NCBI GenBank assembly: GCA_032052615.1
Contig: DAMBWF010000009.1
Location: 95,800 to 159,799, forward strand
Length of the DNA: 64,000 nucleotides
Reading direction: 5' to 3'
Origin: Pseudomonas_T sp032052615
Lineage (GTDB): Bacteria > Pseudomonadota > Gammaproteobacteria > Pseudomonadales > Pseudomonadaceae
Shown here: positions 41,792 to 49,902 of the stretch, in pieces
Numbering within the stretch: position 1 is the first letter of the stretch
Layout: the number at the start of each line of letters is the position of its first letter
Program-made: the position numbers and the translations under genes
The notes under the pieces: generated by a model
What the model was told of the DNA's origin: nothing
The model's input: only the letters and a program-made list of their open reading frames with translations
Database searches by the model: none

Positions 41792-43294
41792 ATGACCGCC
41801 ACCGCACCGACCGCCGACGAAGGCGAGGAAAAACGAACCGGCACCTTCAGCACCGACCTGCCGGCGCGCCTCGACCGCCTGCCCTGGGGCCGTTTCCACA
41901 CCCTGCTGGTGGTTGCCCTGGGCATTACTTGGTTGCTGGATGGCCTGGAAGTGACTCTGGCCGGCTCGGTGGCCGGGGCCCTGCGGGACAGCCCGCAACT
42001 GCACCTGAGCAACGCCGAGATCGGCCTGGCCGGCGGCGCCTACATCGCCGGCGCGGTGCTCGGCGCGCTGTTCTTCGGCTGGCTGACCGACCGCCTGGGG
42101 CGACGCAAGCTGTTCTTCATCACCCTGTTCCTCTATGTGGGCGCCACGGCCGCCACGGCGTTCGCCTGGAATCCGCTCACCTTCATCCTGTTCCGCTTCC
42201 TGACCGGCGCCGGGATCGGCGGCGAGTACACGGCGATCAACTCGACCATCCAGGAATTCACCCCGGCGCGCTTTCGCGGGCGGGTCGACCTGGGCATCAA
42301 CGGCACCTTCTGGGTCGGCGCGGCCCTGGGCGCCGCCGGCTCCATCGTGCTGCTCGACCCCAGCCTGGTGGGCGGCGACTTGGGCTGGCGGCTGTGCTTC
42401 GGCATTGGCGCGGCCCTCGGCCTGCTGATTCTGCTGATGCGTCTGTGGGTGCCGGAAAGCCCGCGCTGGCTATTGATCCATGGCCAGCCGGACGAGGCGC
42501 GGCGCATCGTCGAGGCCATCGAGGCGCGCTTTCGCGAGGAAGGGCATGACCTGGAGCCGCTGCACGACACCCCGCCGCTGCGCCTGCACGCCCGCGATCA
42601 CACCCCCCTGGGCGAAGTGTTCCACAGTCTGTTCGTGGAGCACCGCCGCCGGGCCCTGGTCGGCATGTCGCTGCTCACCGCCCAGGCGTTTTTCTACAAC
42701 GCGATCTTCTTCACCTACGCCCTGGTCCTGGCGGACTTCTACGGTGTGCCCTCCGCCCACGTGGGCTGGTACGTGCTGCCCTTCGCCCTGGGTAACTTCT
42801 GCGGCCCGCTGCTGCTGGGGCACCTGTTCGACGTGGTTGGTCGCAAGATCATGATCAGCTCCACCTATATCCTGTCGGGGGTCCTGCTGATCGTCAGTGG
42901 CTACATGTTCCAGCAGGAAATGCTCAACGCTACCACCCAGACCATCGCCTGGATGGTGATCTTCTTCTTCGCCTCAGCCGCCGCCAGCTCCGCCTACCTC
43001 ACCGTCAGCGAGACCTTCCCGCTGGAGATTCGCGCCCTGGCCATCGCCGTGTTCTACGCCTTCGGCACCGGCCTGGGCGGGATCATCGGGCCACTGCTGT
43101 TCGGCGAACTGATCGAGAGCCACCAGCGCGACTACGTCTTCGTCGGGTACCTGATCGGGGCCGCGCTGATGATCTTCGCTGGCGTGGTACAAGCCCTGTG
43201 GGGCGTCGCCGCCGAACGCAAATCCCTCGAAGCGGTCGCCCGCCCGCTGTCCCAGGCGGATGACGCCCTCGACGGTGCCTGGAGTGCTACTTAG
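41792..43294 (+). CDS. MFS transporter, sugar-porter type
   Basis: The ATG after AAGGACGACGCC gives MTATAPTADEGEEKRTGTFS and 500 residues with 12 hydrophobic helices. The loop 2-3 motif GWLTDRLGRRKLFF, the related LFDVVGRKIM in the second half, VPESPRWLLI after helix 6 and the GEYTAINS segment place it among sugar- or organic-acid-type MFS symporters. It shares a 179-base divergent control region with the LamB-like porin. The substrate is not evident. The 3' end overlaps the end of a gene on the opposite strand by 8 bases. Confidence 0.85.
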   Translation: MTATAPTADEGEEKRTGTFSTDLPARLDRLPWGRFHTLLVVALGITWLLDGLEVTLAGSVAGALRDSPQLHLSNAEIGLAGGAYIAGAVLGALFFGWLTDRLGRRKLFFITLFLYVGATAATAFAWNPLTFILFRFLTGAGIGGEYTAINSTIQEFTPARFRGRVDLGINGTFWVGAALGAAGSIVLLDPSLVGGDLGWRLCFGIGAALGLLILLMRLWVPESPRWLLIHGQPDEARRIVEAIEARFREEGHDLEPLHDTPPLRLHARDHTPLGEVFHSLFVEHRRRALVGMSLLTAQAFFYNAIFFTYALVLADFYGVPSAHVGWYVLPFALGNFCGPLLLGHLFDVVGRKIMISSTYILSGVLLIVSGYMFQQEMLNATTQTIAWMVIFFFASAAASSAYLTVSETFPLEIRALAIAVFYAFGTGLGGIIGPLLFGELIESHQRDYVFVGYLIGAALMIFAGVVQALWGVAAERKSLEAVARPLSQADDALDGAWSAT

Positions 43295-43748
43295 GCGTTC
43301 GCTCGTGCCCAGGCTCGGTAGCGGGAGCCGGATTGTTTCGCGGGTTGAAGTCCTTATCCAAGGTGCAACTGTAGAGCATCTGGTCCCCGCGCTGCCGTTG
43401 GTAATCCCGCAACGTGGGATAGGCTGTCGCCCCCCATCCGGCCACATAGCCCTCGATCCTGTCGGAATGAGTCAACTCGATGACTTCAGCCTTGCAATTC
43501 CCACGAACCTTCTTGAGCAAATACACAATGCGATGAGCGTTACCCTCATGGTGCTCGTTCAGTACTTCGTAGGCATTCGCCGCGCAATCCAAATACTCCG
43601 AGTGCCAAGAAAGATGTCGCGAATCGACGATCAGCGTCCCTCCGCATCCTCGGCTCCAACCGTGATAGCTACCAATGAAAAAGCTGGCGTCCTCCCCATG
43701 AGCCAGAACAGGCAGTAAAAAAGCGCTCAGCAGTAGTACCCTATACAT
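43287..43748 (-). CDS. Secreted cysteine-containing protein, candidate immunity protein
   Basis: This 153-residue protein has a clear signal peptide, MYRVLLLSAFLLPVLAHGED. The mature part has four or more Cys (WSRGCGGTL, EYLDCAANAY, RGNCKAEV, LYSCTLD) that could form disulfides in the periplasm. It lies 7 bases after the lysozyme-like/LysM gene on the same strand and is AT-richer than the chromosome. A small periplasmic protein directly after a putative cell-wall enzyme is typical of effector-immunity pairs. That reading is an inference. Confidence 0.6.
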   Translation of the reverse strand: MYRVLLLSAFLLPVLAHGEDASFFIGSYHGWSRGCGGTLIVDSRHLSWHSEYLDCAANAYEVLNEHHEGNAHRIVYLLKKVRGNCKAEVIELTHSDRIEGYVAGWGATAYPTLRDYQRQRGDQMLYSCTLDKDFNPRNNPAPATEPGHERTPK

Positions 43749-43755
43749 AGCGGCC

Positions 43756-44346
43756 TCAACTCAGCAGGTCATATATGAAACTCAACTTCTCCGCATAACG
43801 GGCGTCGCCGCTGACGTTATAAACACGAGCGAGCAAAGTGCAGTCCAATTTCTCAACGCTGTAAATGAATATTCGACGCTCCGCCTTCCTGAACCTGACA
43901 ACGTCGCCAATATGGAGCTTATTAGGATTCAGGTTGGGGTTGAGGGCCAACAGGGTGTCCACAGTGAATCCCACGCTTTTCGAGAGGGACGAATAATTAT
44001 TCAGCTCCTTGGTAACCTGAGTGGTTTCCGTCTTTTCGTCAACGATGAAAGTTGCTGTCGCGAATGTGCAGATGGACATCAATATATACGCCACGCCGTC
44101 GATAATATTTTCCTTGGAATGACTTCTCACAGAGCTGTAATCGATGTAACGATACTCCGGAGGCACTATCAATTCGAATATTTTACGTCTCAGAGGCGAG
44201 GTTCCGAGTACGTCATCCAAGCCCTTATCACCCAGATTACCAATCTGCATGGGTCTCTTTTCCCAAGCATCCCCGGGAGCGTTAGGCCCCGTTTCGACAC
44301 GCACCAGCGCCTTGATCAAGTCAGGCACGACAATTATCGAGCACAA
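43756..44346 (-). CDS. LysM protein with lysozyme-like N-terminus, candidate effector
   Basis: The protein has up to 196 residues from a TTG start; a GTG 18 bases further in is an alternative and no clear ribosome site decides. The N-terminus has LIKALVRVETGPNAPGDAWE and RPMQIGNLGDKGLDDVLG, which recalls lytic-transglycosylase-like cores (Glu in VRVETG). A hydrophobic stretch GVAYILMSICTFATATFIVD lies mid-protein. The C-terminal part reads as a LysM domain, FTVDTLLALNPNLNPNKLHI and GDVVRF, that binds peptidoglycan. Low GC marks it as acquired. It may be a cell-wall-degrading effector; the N-terminal fold is uncertain. Confidence 0.55.
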   Translation of the reverse strand: MCSIIVVPDLIKALVRVETGPNAPGDAWEKRPMQIGNLGDKGLDDVLGTSPLRRKIFELIVPPEYRYIDYSSVRSHSKENIIDGVAYILMSICTFATATFIVDEKTETTQVTKELNNYSSLSKSVGFTVDTLLALNPNLNPNKLHIGDVVRFRKAERRIFIYSVEKLDCTLLARVYNVSGDARYAEKLSFIYDLLS

Positions 44347-44366
44347 CTTGGAATGCGCGGCTCCAC

Positions 44367-44588
44367 TTAGCGGTGATAGCCGTTATAGACCAGACAAATT
44401 TCATCGATGAGACCATCATAGCGTGCCCAGCGAGGATCGCGTTTGATCGCATCACCAATACTAACTTTCCATGCGCCGAATTTATTATCGTCGGCATTAT
44501 AAGTAAAAGCCGCCACGGTGTTTCTTTTACGATGATATATCTCAATATGTTCCATGATCGCCTCATTGAAAGCGTCATGATGCGACAT
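44367..44588 (-). CDS. 73-residue protein upstream of the LysM gene, unknown
   Basis: A short ORF, MSHHDAFNEAIMEHIEIYHR, continues KRNTVAAFTYNADDNKFGAW and ends ICLVYNGYHR. It is AT-rich like the next two genes and on the same strand, with a 20-base gap to the putative effector start. It has no signal peptide. It could be a chaperone or the N-terminal piece of the effector separated by a stop. The ribosome site is weak. I recognise no family. Confidence 0.45.
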   Translation of the reverse strand: MSHHDAFNEAIMEHIEIYHRKRNTVAAFTYNADDNKFGAWKVSIGDAIKRDPRWARYDGLIDEICLVYNGYHR

Positions 44589-44637
44589 GGCTGAGTCAGC
44601 GTCCGGTCATTTCTCTCACTCTTAAACGATCCTGCCT

Positions 44638-45069
44638 TTATTTCACCAGCGCCTGCAACGCCTCGCGTAGGCTCGGGGGGATCGGCACCGGGCGGTTGCT
44701 GGCGCGTTCGACGAAGACGTGGACGAAGCGGCCGGCGGCGCGGGCCTCGGGTTCGCCCTCGCGGAAGAGCGCCAGTTCGTACTGCACCGAGCTGTTGCCC
44801 AGCTTGCCCACCCGCAGGCCCATTTCCAGACGCTCGGGGAAGGCCACGGAGGCGAAGTAGTCGCAGGCGGAGCTGACCACGAAGCCCACTACCTCGCCGC
44901 CGTGGATGTCGAGGCCGCCCGCCTCGATCAGGTAACGGTTCACCGCGCTGTCGAAGTAGCTGTAGTAGACGACGTTATTGACGTGGCCATAGAGGTCGTT
45001 GTCGTGCCAGCGGGTGTCGATGGGCTGGAAGTGGCGGAAGTCGGCGCGTTGCGGGTGCGTTGGGGTCAT
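44638..45069 (-). CDS. Acyl-CoA thioesterase (4HBT/YbgC type)
   Basis: The protein has 143 residues. The hotdog-fold signature TRWHDNDLYGHVNNVVYYSY contains the catalytic Asp of YbgC-type enzymes. FPERLEMGLRVGKLGNSSVQ is the second conserved strand pair. It would hydrolyse acyl-CoA to free acid in the cytoplasm. It lies 49 bases after the acyl-CoA dehydrogenase on the same strand, so it probably works with that fatty acid oxidation unit. The exact chain length preference is unknown. Confidence 0.85.
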   Translation of the reverse strand: MTPTHPQRADFRHFQPIDTRWHDNDLYGHVNNVVYYSYFDSAVNRYLIEAGGLDIHGGEVVGFVVSSACDYFASVAFPERLEMGLRVGKLGNSSVQYELALFREGEPEARAAGRFVHVFVERASNRPVPIPPSLREALQALVK

Positions 45070-45118
45070 GGCGGGTCCGGCGAAGGGGTGCGGGGCCGGG
45101 GGCGACCCGGCCCGGGTT

Positions 45119-46909
45119 TCAGAAGGCGAAGGACGCCTCCGGCAGGTCCATCAGGCAATCGGCGCCGCCGAGTACCGCGTCGCGGTGAGCCCCGGCCCGG
45201 GGCAATACCCGGCGCAGGTAAAAGCGCGCGCTGTGCAGCTTGGCCTCGTAGAAGGCGGTTTCCGAGGTGCCGGCCGCGAGGGCCTCCACTGCCCGGGCGG
45301 CGGCTTGCAGCCAGAAGGTCGCCAGCAGCACGTAGGCCGAGTACTGGAGGAAATCCACCGAGCAGGCGCCGATCTCTTGGGGATCGCGGCGGGCGGCCTC
45401 GATCGTCGCGGCGCTCAGGTCGCGCCATTCGTGCAGCCGGAGTAGCACTGGCGCGGCCAGCTCGGCCAGGGCCGCTTGGCGCCGTTGAAGCTCGGCGGCG
45501 GCGGTCAGCTCGTCCAGCAGGGCGAAGAGTTCGCCGCCGCCGTCGCCCAGCAGCTTGCGGCGGATCAGGTCCAGGGCCTGGATGCCGTTGGTGCCTTCGT
45601 AGATCTGGGTGATGCGGCTGTCGCGCATCAGTTGCTCGACACCCCACTCGCGGATGTAGCCGTGGCCGCCATGGACCTGCACGGCGAGGCTGGCGGCTTC
45701 CTGGCCGAGGTCGGTGAGGAACGCCTTGACCAGGGGGATCAGCAGCGCGGCGCGGCGCCCGGCCCGGTGGCGGGTCTCGGGGTCGGGGTGGCCCCGCTCC
45801 AGGTCGAGCTGGCAGGCGGTATAGGCCGCCAGCATCCGGCCACCTTCCACCAGGGTCTTCTGGGTCAGCAGCATCCGCCGCACATCCGGGTGGACGATGA
45901 TCGGGTCGGCCGCCTGCTGCGGCCGCACCGGTCCGGCCAGGCCACGGGATTGCAAGCGCTCTCGGGCGTAAGCCAAGGCCTTCTGGAAGGCCGCCTCGCC
46001 GACCCCCAGGCCTTGCAGGCCGACCTGGAAGCGGGCGTCGTTCATCATGGTGAACATGCAGGCCAGGCCCTGGTGCGGCTCGCCCACCAGCCAACCGGTG
46101 GCGCCGTCGAAGTTCATCACGCAGGTGGCGGCGCCCTTGATGCCCATCTTGTGCTCCAGCGCGCCGCAGCTCACCGCGTTGCGCGCGCCCGGCGCGCCGT
46201 CCTCGCTCACCAGGCGCTTGGGCACCAGCAGCAGGCTGATGCCGCGCACCCCGGCGGGGGCGTCCGGCAGGCGCGCCAGGACCAGGTGGACGATGTTCTC
46301 GCTCAAGTCGTGCTCGCCGCCGCTGATGAAAATCTTGCTGCCGGTGACCCGGTAGCTACCGTCCGCCTGGGGCTCGGCGCGGGTGCGCAACAAGGCCAGG
46401 TCGGTGCCGGACTGGGCCTCGGTCAGGCACATGGTGCCGGTCCATTCGCCCCGGGTCAGCTTGTCCAGGTAAAGGTGCTTGAGGGCTTCGCTGCCGTGGC
46501 GATGCAGGGCCAGCACGGCGCCCTCGGTGAGCCCGGAATAGATGCGGAACGACAGGTTGGCCGCCATCAGCATCTCGTGGAACTGGCATGACAGCAGTTG
46601 CGGCAGGCCCTGGCCCCCGTGTTCGGGCGGGCCGGCCATGGCGGCCCACCCGTTGTCCACGTACTGCCGGTAGGCTTCGCGGAAGCCCGGCGGGGTGGAG
46701 ACCTCGCCCTGCTCCAGGCGCGCGCCGCATTCGTCGCCGTCGCGGTTGAGCGGCGCCACCACCTCCGCCACGTAGCGCCCGCCCTCTTCCAGCACATCGT
46801 CGATCAGCGCGCGGTCCAGGGGCTGACCGAGGCGCGCGCAGTGGGCCTCGGCGTCGAACAGTTCGTGAAGGACGAAGCGCATGTCGCGCAAGGGTGCCTG
46901 GTAGGTCAT
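45119..46909 (-). CDS. Acyl-CoA dehydrogenase
   Basis: The protein has 596 residues, MTYQAPLRDMRFVLHELFDA. Domain order is N-terminal helical (LYDAEAH-type start, then CQFHEMLMAANLSFRIYSGL), the central beta domain (MCLTEAQSGTDLALLRTRAE, ISGGEHDL) and the C-terminal helical domain with the catalytic-region YEGTNGIQALDLIRRKLLGD, plus an extended tail. That length and tail match the long acyl-CoA dehydrogenases common in Pseudomonas. It introduces the alpha-beta double bond, FAD-dependent. It overlaps the 3-hydroxyacyl-CoA dehydrogenase gene by 4 bases. Confidence 0.9.
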   Translation of the reverse strand: MTYQAPLRDMRFVLHELFDAEAHCARLGQPLDRALIDDVLEEGGRYVAEVVAPLNRDGDECGARLEQGEVSTPPGFREAYRQYVDNGWAAMAGPPEHGGQGLPQLLSCQFHEMLMAANLSFRIYSGLTEGAVLALHRHGSEALKHLYLDKLTRGEWTGTMCLTEAQSGTDLALLRTRAEPQADGSYRVTGSKIFISGGEHDLSENIVHLVLARLPDAPAGVRGISLLLVPKRLVSEDGAPGARNAVSCGALEHKMGIKGAATCVMNFDGATGWLVGEPHQGLACMFTMMNDARFQVGLQGLGVGEAAFQKALAYARERLQSRGLAGPVRPQQAADPIIVHPDVRRMLLTQKTLVEGGRMLAAYTACQLDLERGHPDPETRHRAGRRAALLIPLVKAFLTDLGQEAASLAVQVHGGHGYIREWGVEQLMRDSRITQIYEGTNGIQALDLIRRKLLGDGGGELFALLDELTAAAELQRRQAALAELAAPVLLRLHEWRDLSAATIEAARRDPQEIGACSVDFLQYSAYVLLATFWLQAAARAVEALAAGTSETAFYEAKLHSARFYLRRVLPRAGAHRDAVLGGADCLMDLPEASFAF

Positions 46910-48150
46910 GCCACGGTCTCCCGGTGGAAATCGGCGAACCCGCGTTGCAGGTCGGCCAGTCGCTCGATCAGCGGCGCCGGCCGCCAGTGCCCGCCCAGGC
47001 GCGCCGCCAGCCCGTGCAGGCGGTCGCGCACGGCCTCCAGGCCGACGCTATCGGCCCAGGCCATGGGGCCGCCCTTGTCGGCGGGGAAGCCGTAGCCATA
47101 GCGGTACACCCGGTCGATGTCGGCGCTGCTGACGGCGATGCCTTCCTCGAGAATCTTCGCCCCCTCGTTGACCAAGGCCAGCAGGCAGCGCTCAAGGATT
47201 TCCTCCGGGCCGATCTCCCGGCGGGTGTAGCCGAGGCCCTCGGAAACCGCCTGTACCAGGGCGTCCACCTCGGGATCGGGCTCGGCCTGGCGGCTGCCCT
47301 CGGCGTAGCGGTAGTAGCCGGCGCGGCTCTTCTGGCCGAAGCGGCCGAGGGCGCAGAGGCGGTTGTCCACCTGCACCTCCGGCTCATCCTGCCCTTGGCC
47401 GGCCAGCTCGCGAGCGCGCCATTCCAGGTCGAGGCCCACCACGTCGTACATGCGGAACGGCCCCATGGCGAAGCCGAAGCCTTGCAGCGCCTGGTCCACC
47501 TGATGCGGCAGGGCGCCCTCCAGCAGCATTCGCCGCGCCTCCCGCGCATAGGGGTGGAGCATGCGGTTGCCGATGAAGCCTTCGCAGTTGCCGGCCACCA
47601 CGCAGACCTTGCCGATCCGCTCGCCGAGCGCCCGGGCGGCCTCCAGCACGGCTTCGTCGGTGCGCGCGCCGCGCACGATTTCCAGCAGTTTCATGATGTG
47701 GGCGGGGCTGAAGAAGTGCAGCCCGAGCACCTGACGCGGTCGCGCGGTGACATTGGCGAGGGCGTCGATGTCCAGCGCCGAGGTGTTGCTGGCGAGCACC
47801 GCCGAGGGTTTCAGGCGCAGGTCCAGCTCGCGGAAGATCTGCTGCTTGAGCGGCAGGTTCTCGTAGACCGCCTCGATGGCCAGGTCCGCGTCGGCCAGGG
47901 CCTCGTAGTCCGCCACCGCCTCGATGCGCGCCCGACGGGCGGCGGCCTCGGCGGCGTCGAAACGCCCCTGGCGCACGCCGTGGGCGTAAGTCTCGTCCAC
48001 CGTCTCCAGCGCCGCGCTCAAGGCCTGCGGGTCCTTGTCCAGCCAGCGCACCCGCAGCCCGCCGTTGGCGAGGCTCATGGCGATGCCGCGACCCATGGTT
48101 CCCGCGCCGATCACGGCGACCTGTTCGAAGGGGGGTATCCGTGCGCTCAT
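46906..48150 (-). CDS. 3-hydroxyacyl-CoA dehydrogenase
   Basis: The start giving MSARIPPFEQVAVIGAGTMG yields 414 residues. The NAD-binding GAGTMGRGIAMSLA, the catalytic SNTSALDIDALA and LGLHFFSPAHIMKLLEIVRG, and the C-terminal NRMLHPYAREARRMLLEGA are intact. There is no crotonase domain, so it performs only the NAD-dependent oxidation of 3-hydroxyacyl-CoA. The C-terminal half appears to hold two 3HCDH_C-type domains. It is first of a three-gene minus operon with the acyl-CoA dehydrogenase and thioesterase; a separate enoyl-CoA hydratase is not in view. Confidence 0.9.
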   Translation of the reverse strand: MSARIPPFEQVAVIGAGTMGRGIAMSLANGGLRVRWLDKDPQALSAALETVDETYAHGVRQGRFDAAEAAARRARIEAVADYEALADADLAIEAVYENLPLKQQIFRELDLRLKPSAVLASNTSALDIDALANVTARPRQVLGLHFFSPAHIMKLLEIVRGARTDEAVLEAARALGERIGKVCVVAGNCEGFIGNRMLHPYAREARRMLLEGALPHQVDQALQGFGFAMGPFRMYDVVGLDLEWRARELAGQGQDEPEVQVDNRLCALGRFGQKSRAGYYRYAEGSRQAEPDPEVDALVQAVSEGLGYTRREIGPEEILERCLLALVNEGAKILEEGIAVSSADIDRVYRYGYGFPADKGGPMAWADSVGLEAVRDRLHGLAARLGGHWRPAPLIERLADLQRGFADFHRETVA

Positions 48151-48413
48151 GTTCGTTCTCCCGGAGCCGATGGAAAAGGCGTCCACACCATAGTGAAGCT
48201 CGCCGCGTTTTTGAAATGCGGTCTCGTGATGCGCGGCGATTCAACCGATGAATGCGCCAGGGCGCGACCGTGCGTCGGAGCCCGCAGGGGGCGGACCGGC
48301 GGTGCGAATTCCGGTCCCCCAGCCCGGTCTTCTGACAGAGAGTCCCGGTTCGACGCGAGTCGCGCCGGGGCAGCCCTGAACACCCAAGCCTGTCCGGCAG
48401 GCAGGGAGGACCC

Positions 48414-48863
48414 ATGGCCTTGACCATCAACGGTGTCACCGCGCCCTATAGCCCCAGCGACGTGACCCAGACCCCGACGACCACCGCCACCGATACCCTG
48501 GCCCGGCAGGCGGTCGAGCAGACCCGTCAGCGCGACGATCAGCTCGACCTCGCCCGGGAACGGCGCCTCGAACAGCAGCGCCTGGAAGAGCAACGCCAGG
48601 AGGAAGAGACCCAGGAGGCCCTGGAACTCGACCGCCGCGCCACCACCGAGCGGCTCTACGAGACCCAGCAGAACCCGCTGGACGATCCTTTCAGCAGTGA
48701 AAGCCTGGCGCGCCAGAGCATTCAGTCGCAGCAGACGGAAACCACCCTGGAGGCCGACCTGGGCACCGGCACGGTGACCGCGCGGATCGCCACGGAAGCG
48801 GTGAGTGCCTACGAGGAAACCGAAGTGGGCCCGGAGCCAGCCAACCGCGGCCTGGTGATCTGA
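48414..48863 (+). CDS. Q/E/R-rich coiled-coil protein, unknown
   Basis: The protein has 149 residues, MALTINGVTAPYSPSDVTQT, with a GGCAGGGAGGACCC site. The middle is a long charged coiled coil (QTRQRDDQLDLARERRLEQQ, RLEEQRQEEETQEAL). Both ends are low-complexity Thr/Ser/Ala. No signal peptide or membrane segment is present. Function is unknown. It is divergent from the 3-hydroxyacyl-CoA dehydrogenase and convergent with the LysR gene, 18 bases apart. No motif was recognised in the 263-base gap upstream. Confidence 0.75.
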   Translation: MALTINGVTAPYSPSDVTQTPTTTATDTLARQAVEQTRQRDDQLDLARERRLEQQRLEEQRQEEETQEALELDRRATTERLYETQQNPLDDPFSSESLARQSIQSQQTETTLEADLGTGTVTARIATEAVSAYEETEVGPEPANRGLVI

Positions 48864-48881
48864 CCGCGTCCGCCTTCGCGC

Positions 48882-49802
48882 TCAGCCGATCCGCGTCACG
48901 GCGGGCAGGCGCATGGCGGCCACTTCGGCCTTGAGGTAGTCGCACAACCGCTGGCAGCGCGCCTGCTGGCGGTGTCCCCGGGGCCATACCAGGTAATAGC
49001 GGGCGCCACTGCCCACGGCGCTGGGCCAGGGCAGGCCCAGCCGCCCCTGATCCACGTCCTCGGCGATCATCACCAGATCGCCGATGGACACGCCGTACCC
49101 CCGGGCAGCGGCGACCATGCCCAGCTCCAAGGTATCGAAGACTTGGCCGCCCTTGAGCGGCACCGCTTGCTCCAGCCCCATCGCCCGCAGCCAGCGCCGC
49201 CAGTCCCGGCGGTCCGGAGTGGGGTGCAGCAATTCCGCCCGTTGCAGGCGCGCCAAATCCCAGGGGCCGTCCGTCGCGGCCTCTGGGGCGCACACCGGGA
49301 TCAGCCATTCGGCGAACAGTTCGTGCCGCTCCCAGCCCGGCGGGAAGTCGCCGTCGCTCAATAACACCGCGCAATCGAACGGCTCCCGGGCGAAGTCCAC
49401 CTGATCCACGTCCATCCAGGCGCTGGTCAGTTGCACGTCCATGTCGCCGTTCTGCACCCGGAAGCGCGACAGCCTCGCCAGCAGCCAACGCATGGTCAGG
49501 GTGGAGGGTGCCTTCAGCCGCAGGGTACCGTCGTCCGCCCGCAGCACCGTGCAGGCCCGCTCCAGGGCATCGAAACCGCTGTTCAGGCCGGGTAGCAGCA
49601 GCTTGGCCGGCTCGGTGAGTTGCAGGCTGCGCCCGTGGCGCTCGAACAGCCGGCAGGCGAAATACTCCTCCAAGGTGCGGATGTGGCGGCTCACCGCGCT
49701 CTGGGTGATGGCCAGCTCCTCGGCGGCGCGCGTGAAGGACGCATGCCGGGCCGCCGCCTCGAAGGCCCGCAATGCGTACAAGGGCGGCAAGCGACGGCTC
49801 AT
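48882..49802 (-). CDS. LysR-family regulator
   Basis: The start giving MSRRLPPLYALRAFEAAARH yields 306 residues. The helix-turn-helix is SFTRAAEELAITQSAVSRHI, followed by RTLEEYFACRLFERHGRSLQ, and the substrate-binding domain covers about 90-300. The GcvA/TrpI-like N-terminus (LPPLYALRAFEAAAR) is clear. It is divergent from the FAD oxidoreductase gene with 100 bases between starts, a layout typical of a LysR protein that controls its neighbour in response to the substrate or product. A PA5293-like position before a MATE pump fits PAO1. Confidence 0.9.
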   Translation of the reverse strand: MSRRLPPLYALRAFEAAARHASFTRAAEELAITQSAVSRHIRTLEEYFACRLFERHGRSLQLTEPAKLLLPGLNSGFDALERACTVLRADDGTLRLKAPSTLTMRWLLARLSRFRVQNGDMDVQLTSAWMDVDQVDFAREPFDCAVLLSDGDFPPGWERHELFAEWLIPVCAPEAATDGPWDLARLQRAELLHPTPDRRDWRRWLRAMGLEQAVPLKGGQVFDTLELGMVAAARGYGVSIGDLVMIAEDVDQGRLGLPWPSAVGSGARYYLVWPRGHRQQARCQRLCDYLKAEVAAMRLPAVTRIG

Positions 49803-49902
49803 GGATGACAAATACTCATACCGGGCATGGGTTTTTTCCCTTTGTTCGCGACCTCGCCAGTTTCCCATACTGCGGGACCCCCGCCGTCATCCGGAGCACC
49901 TC

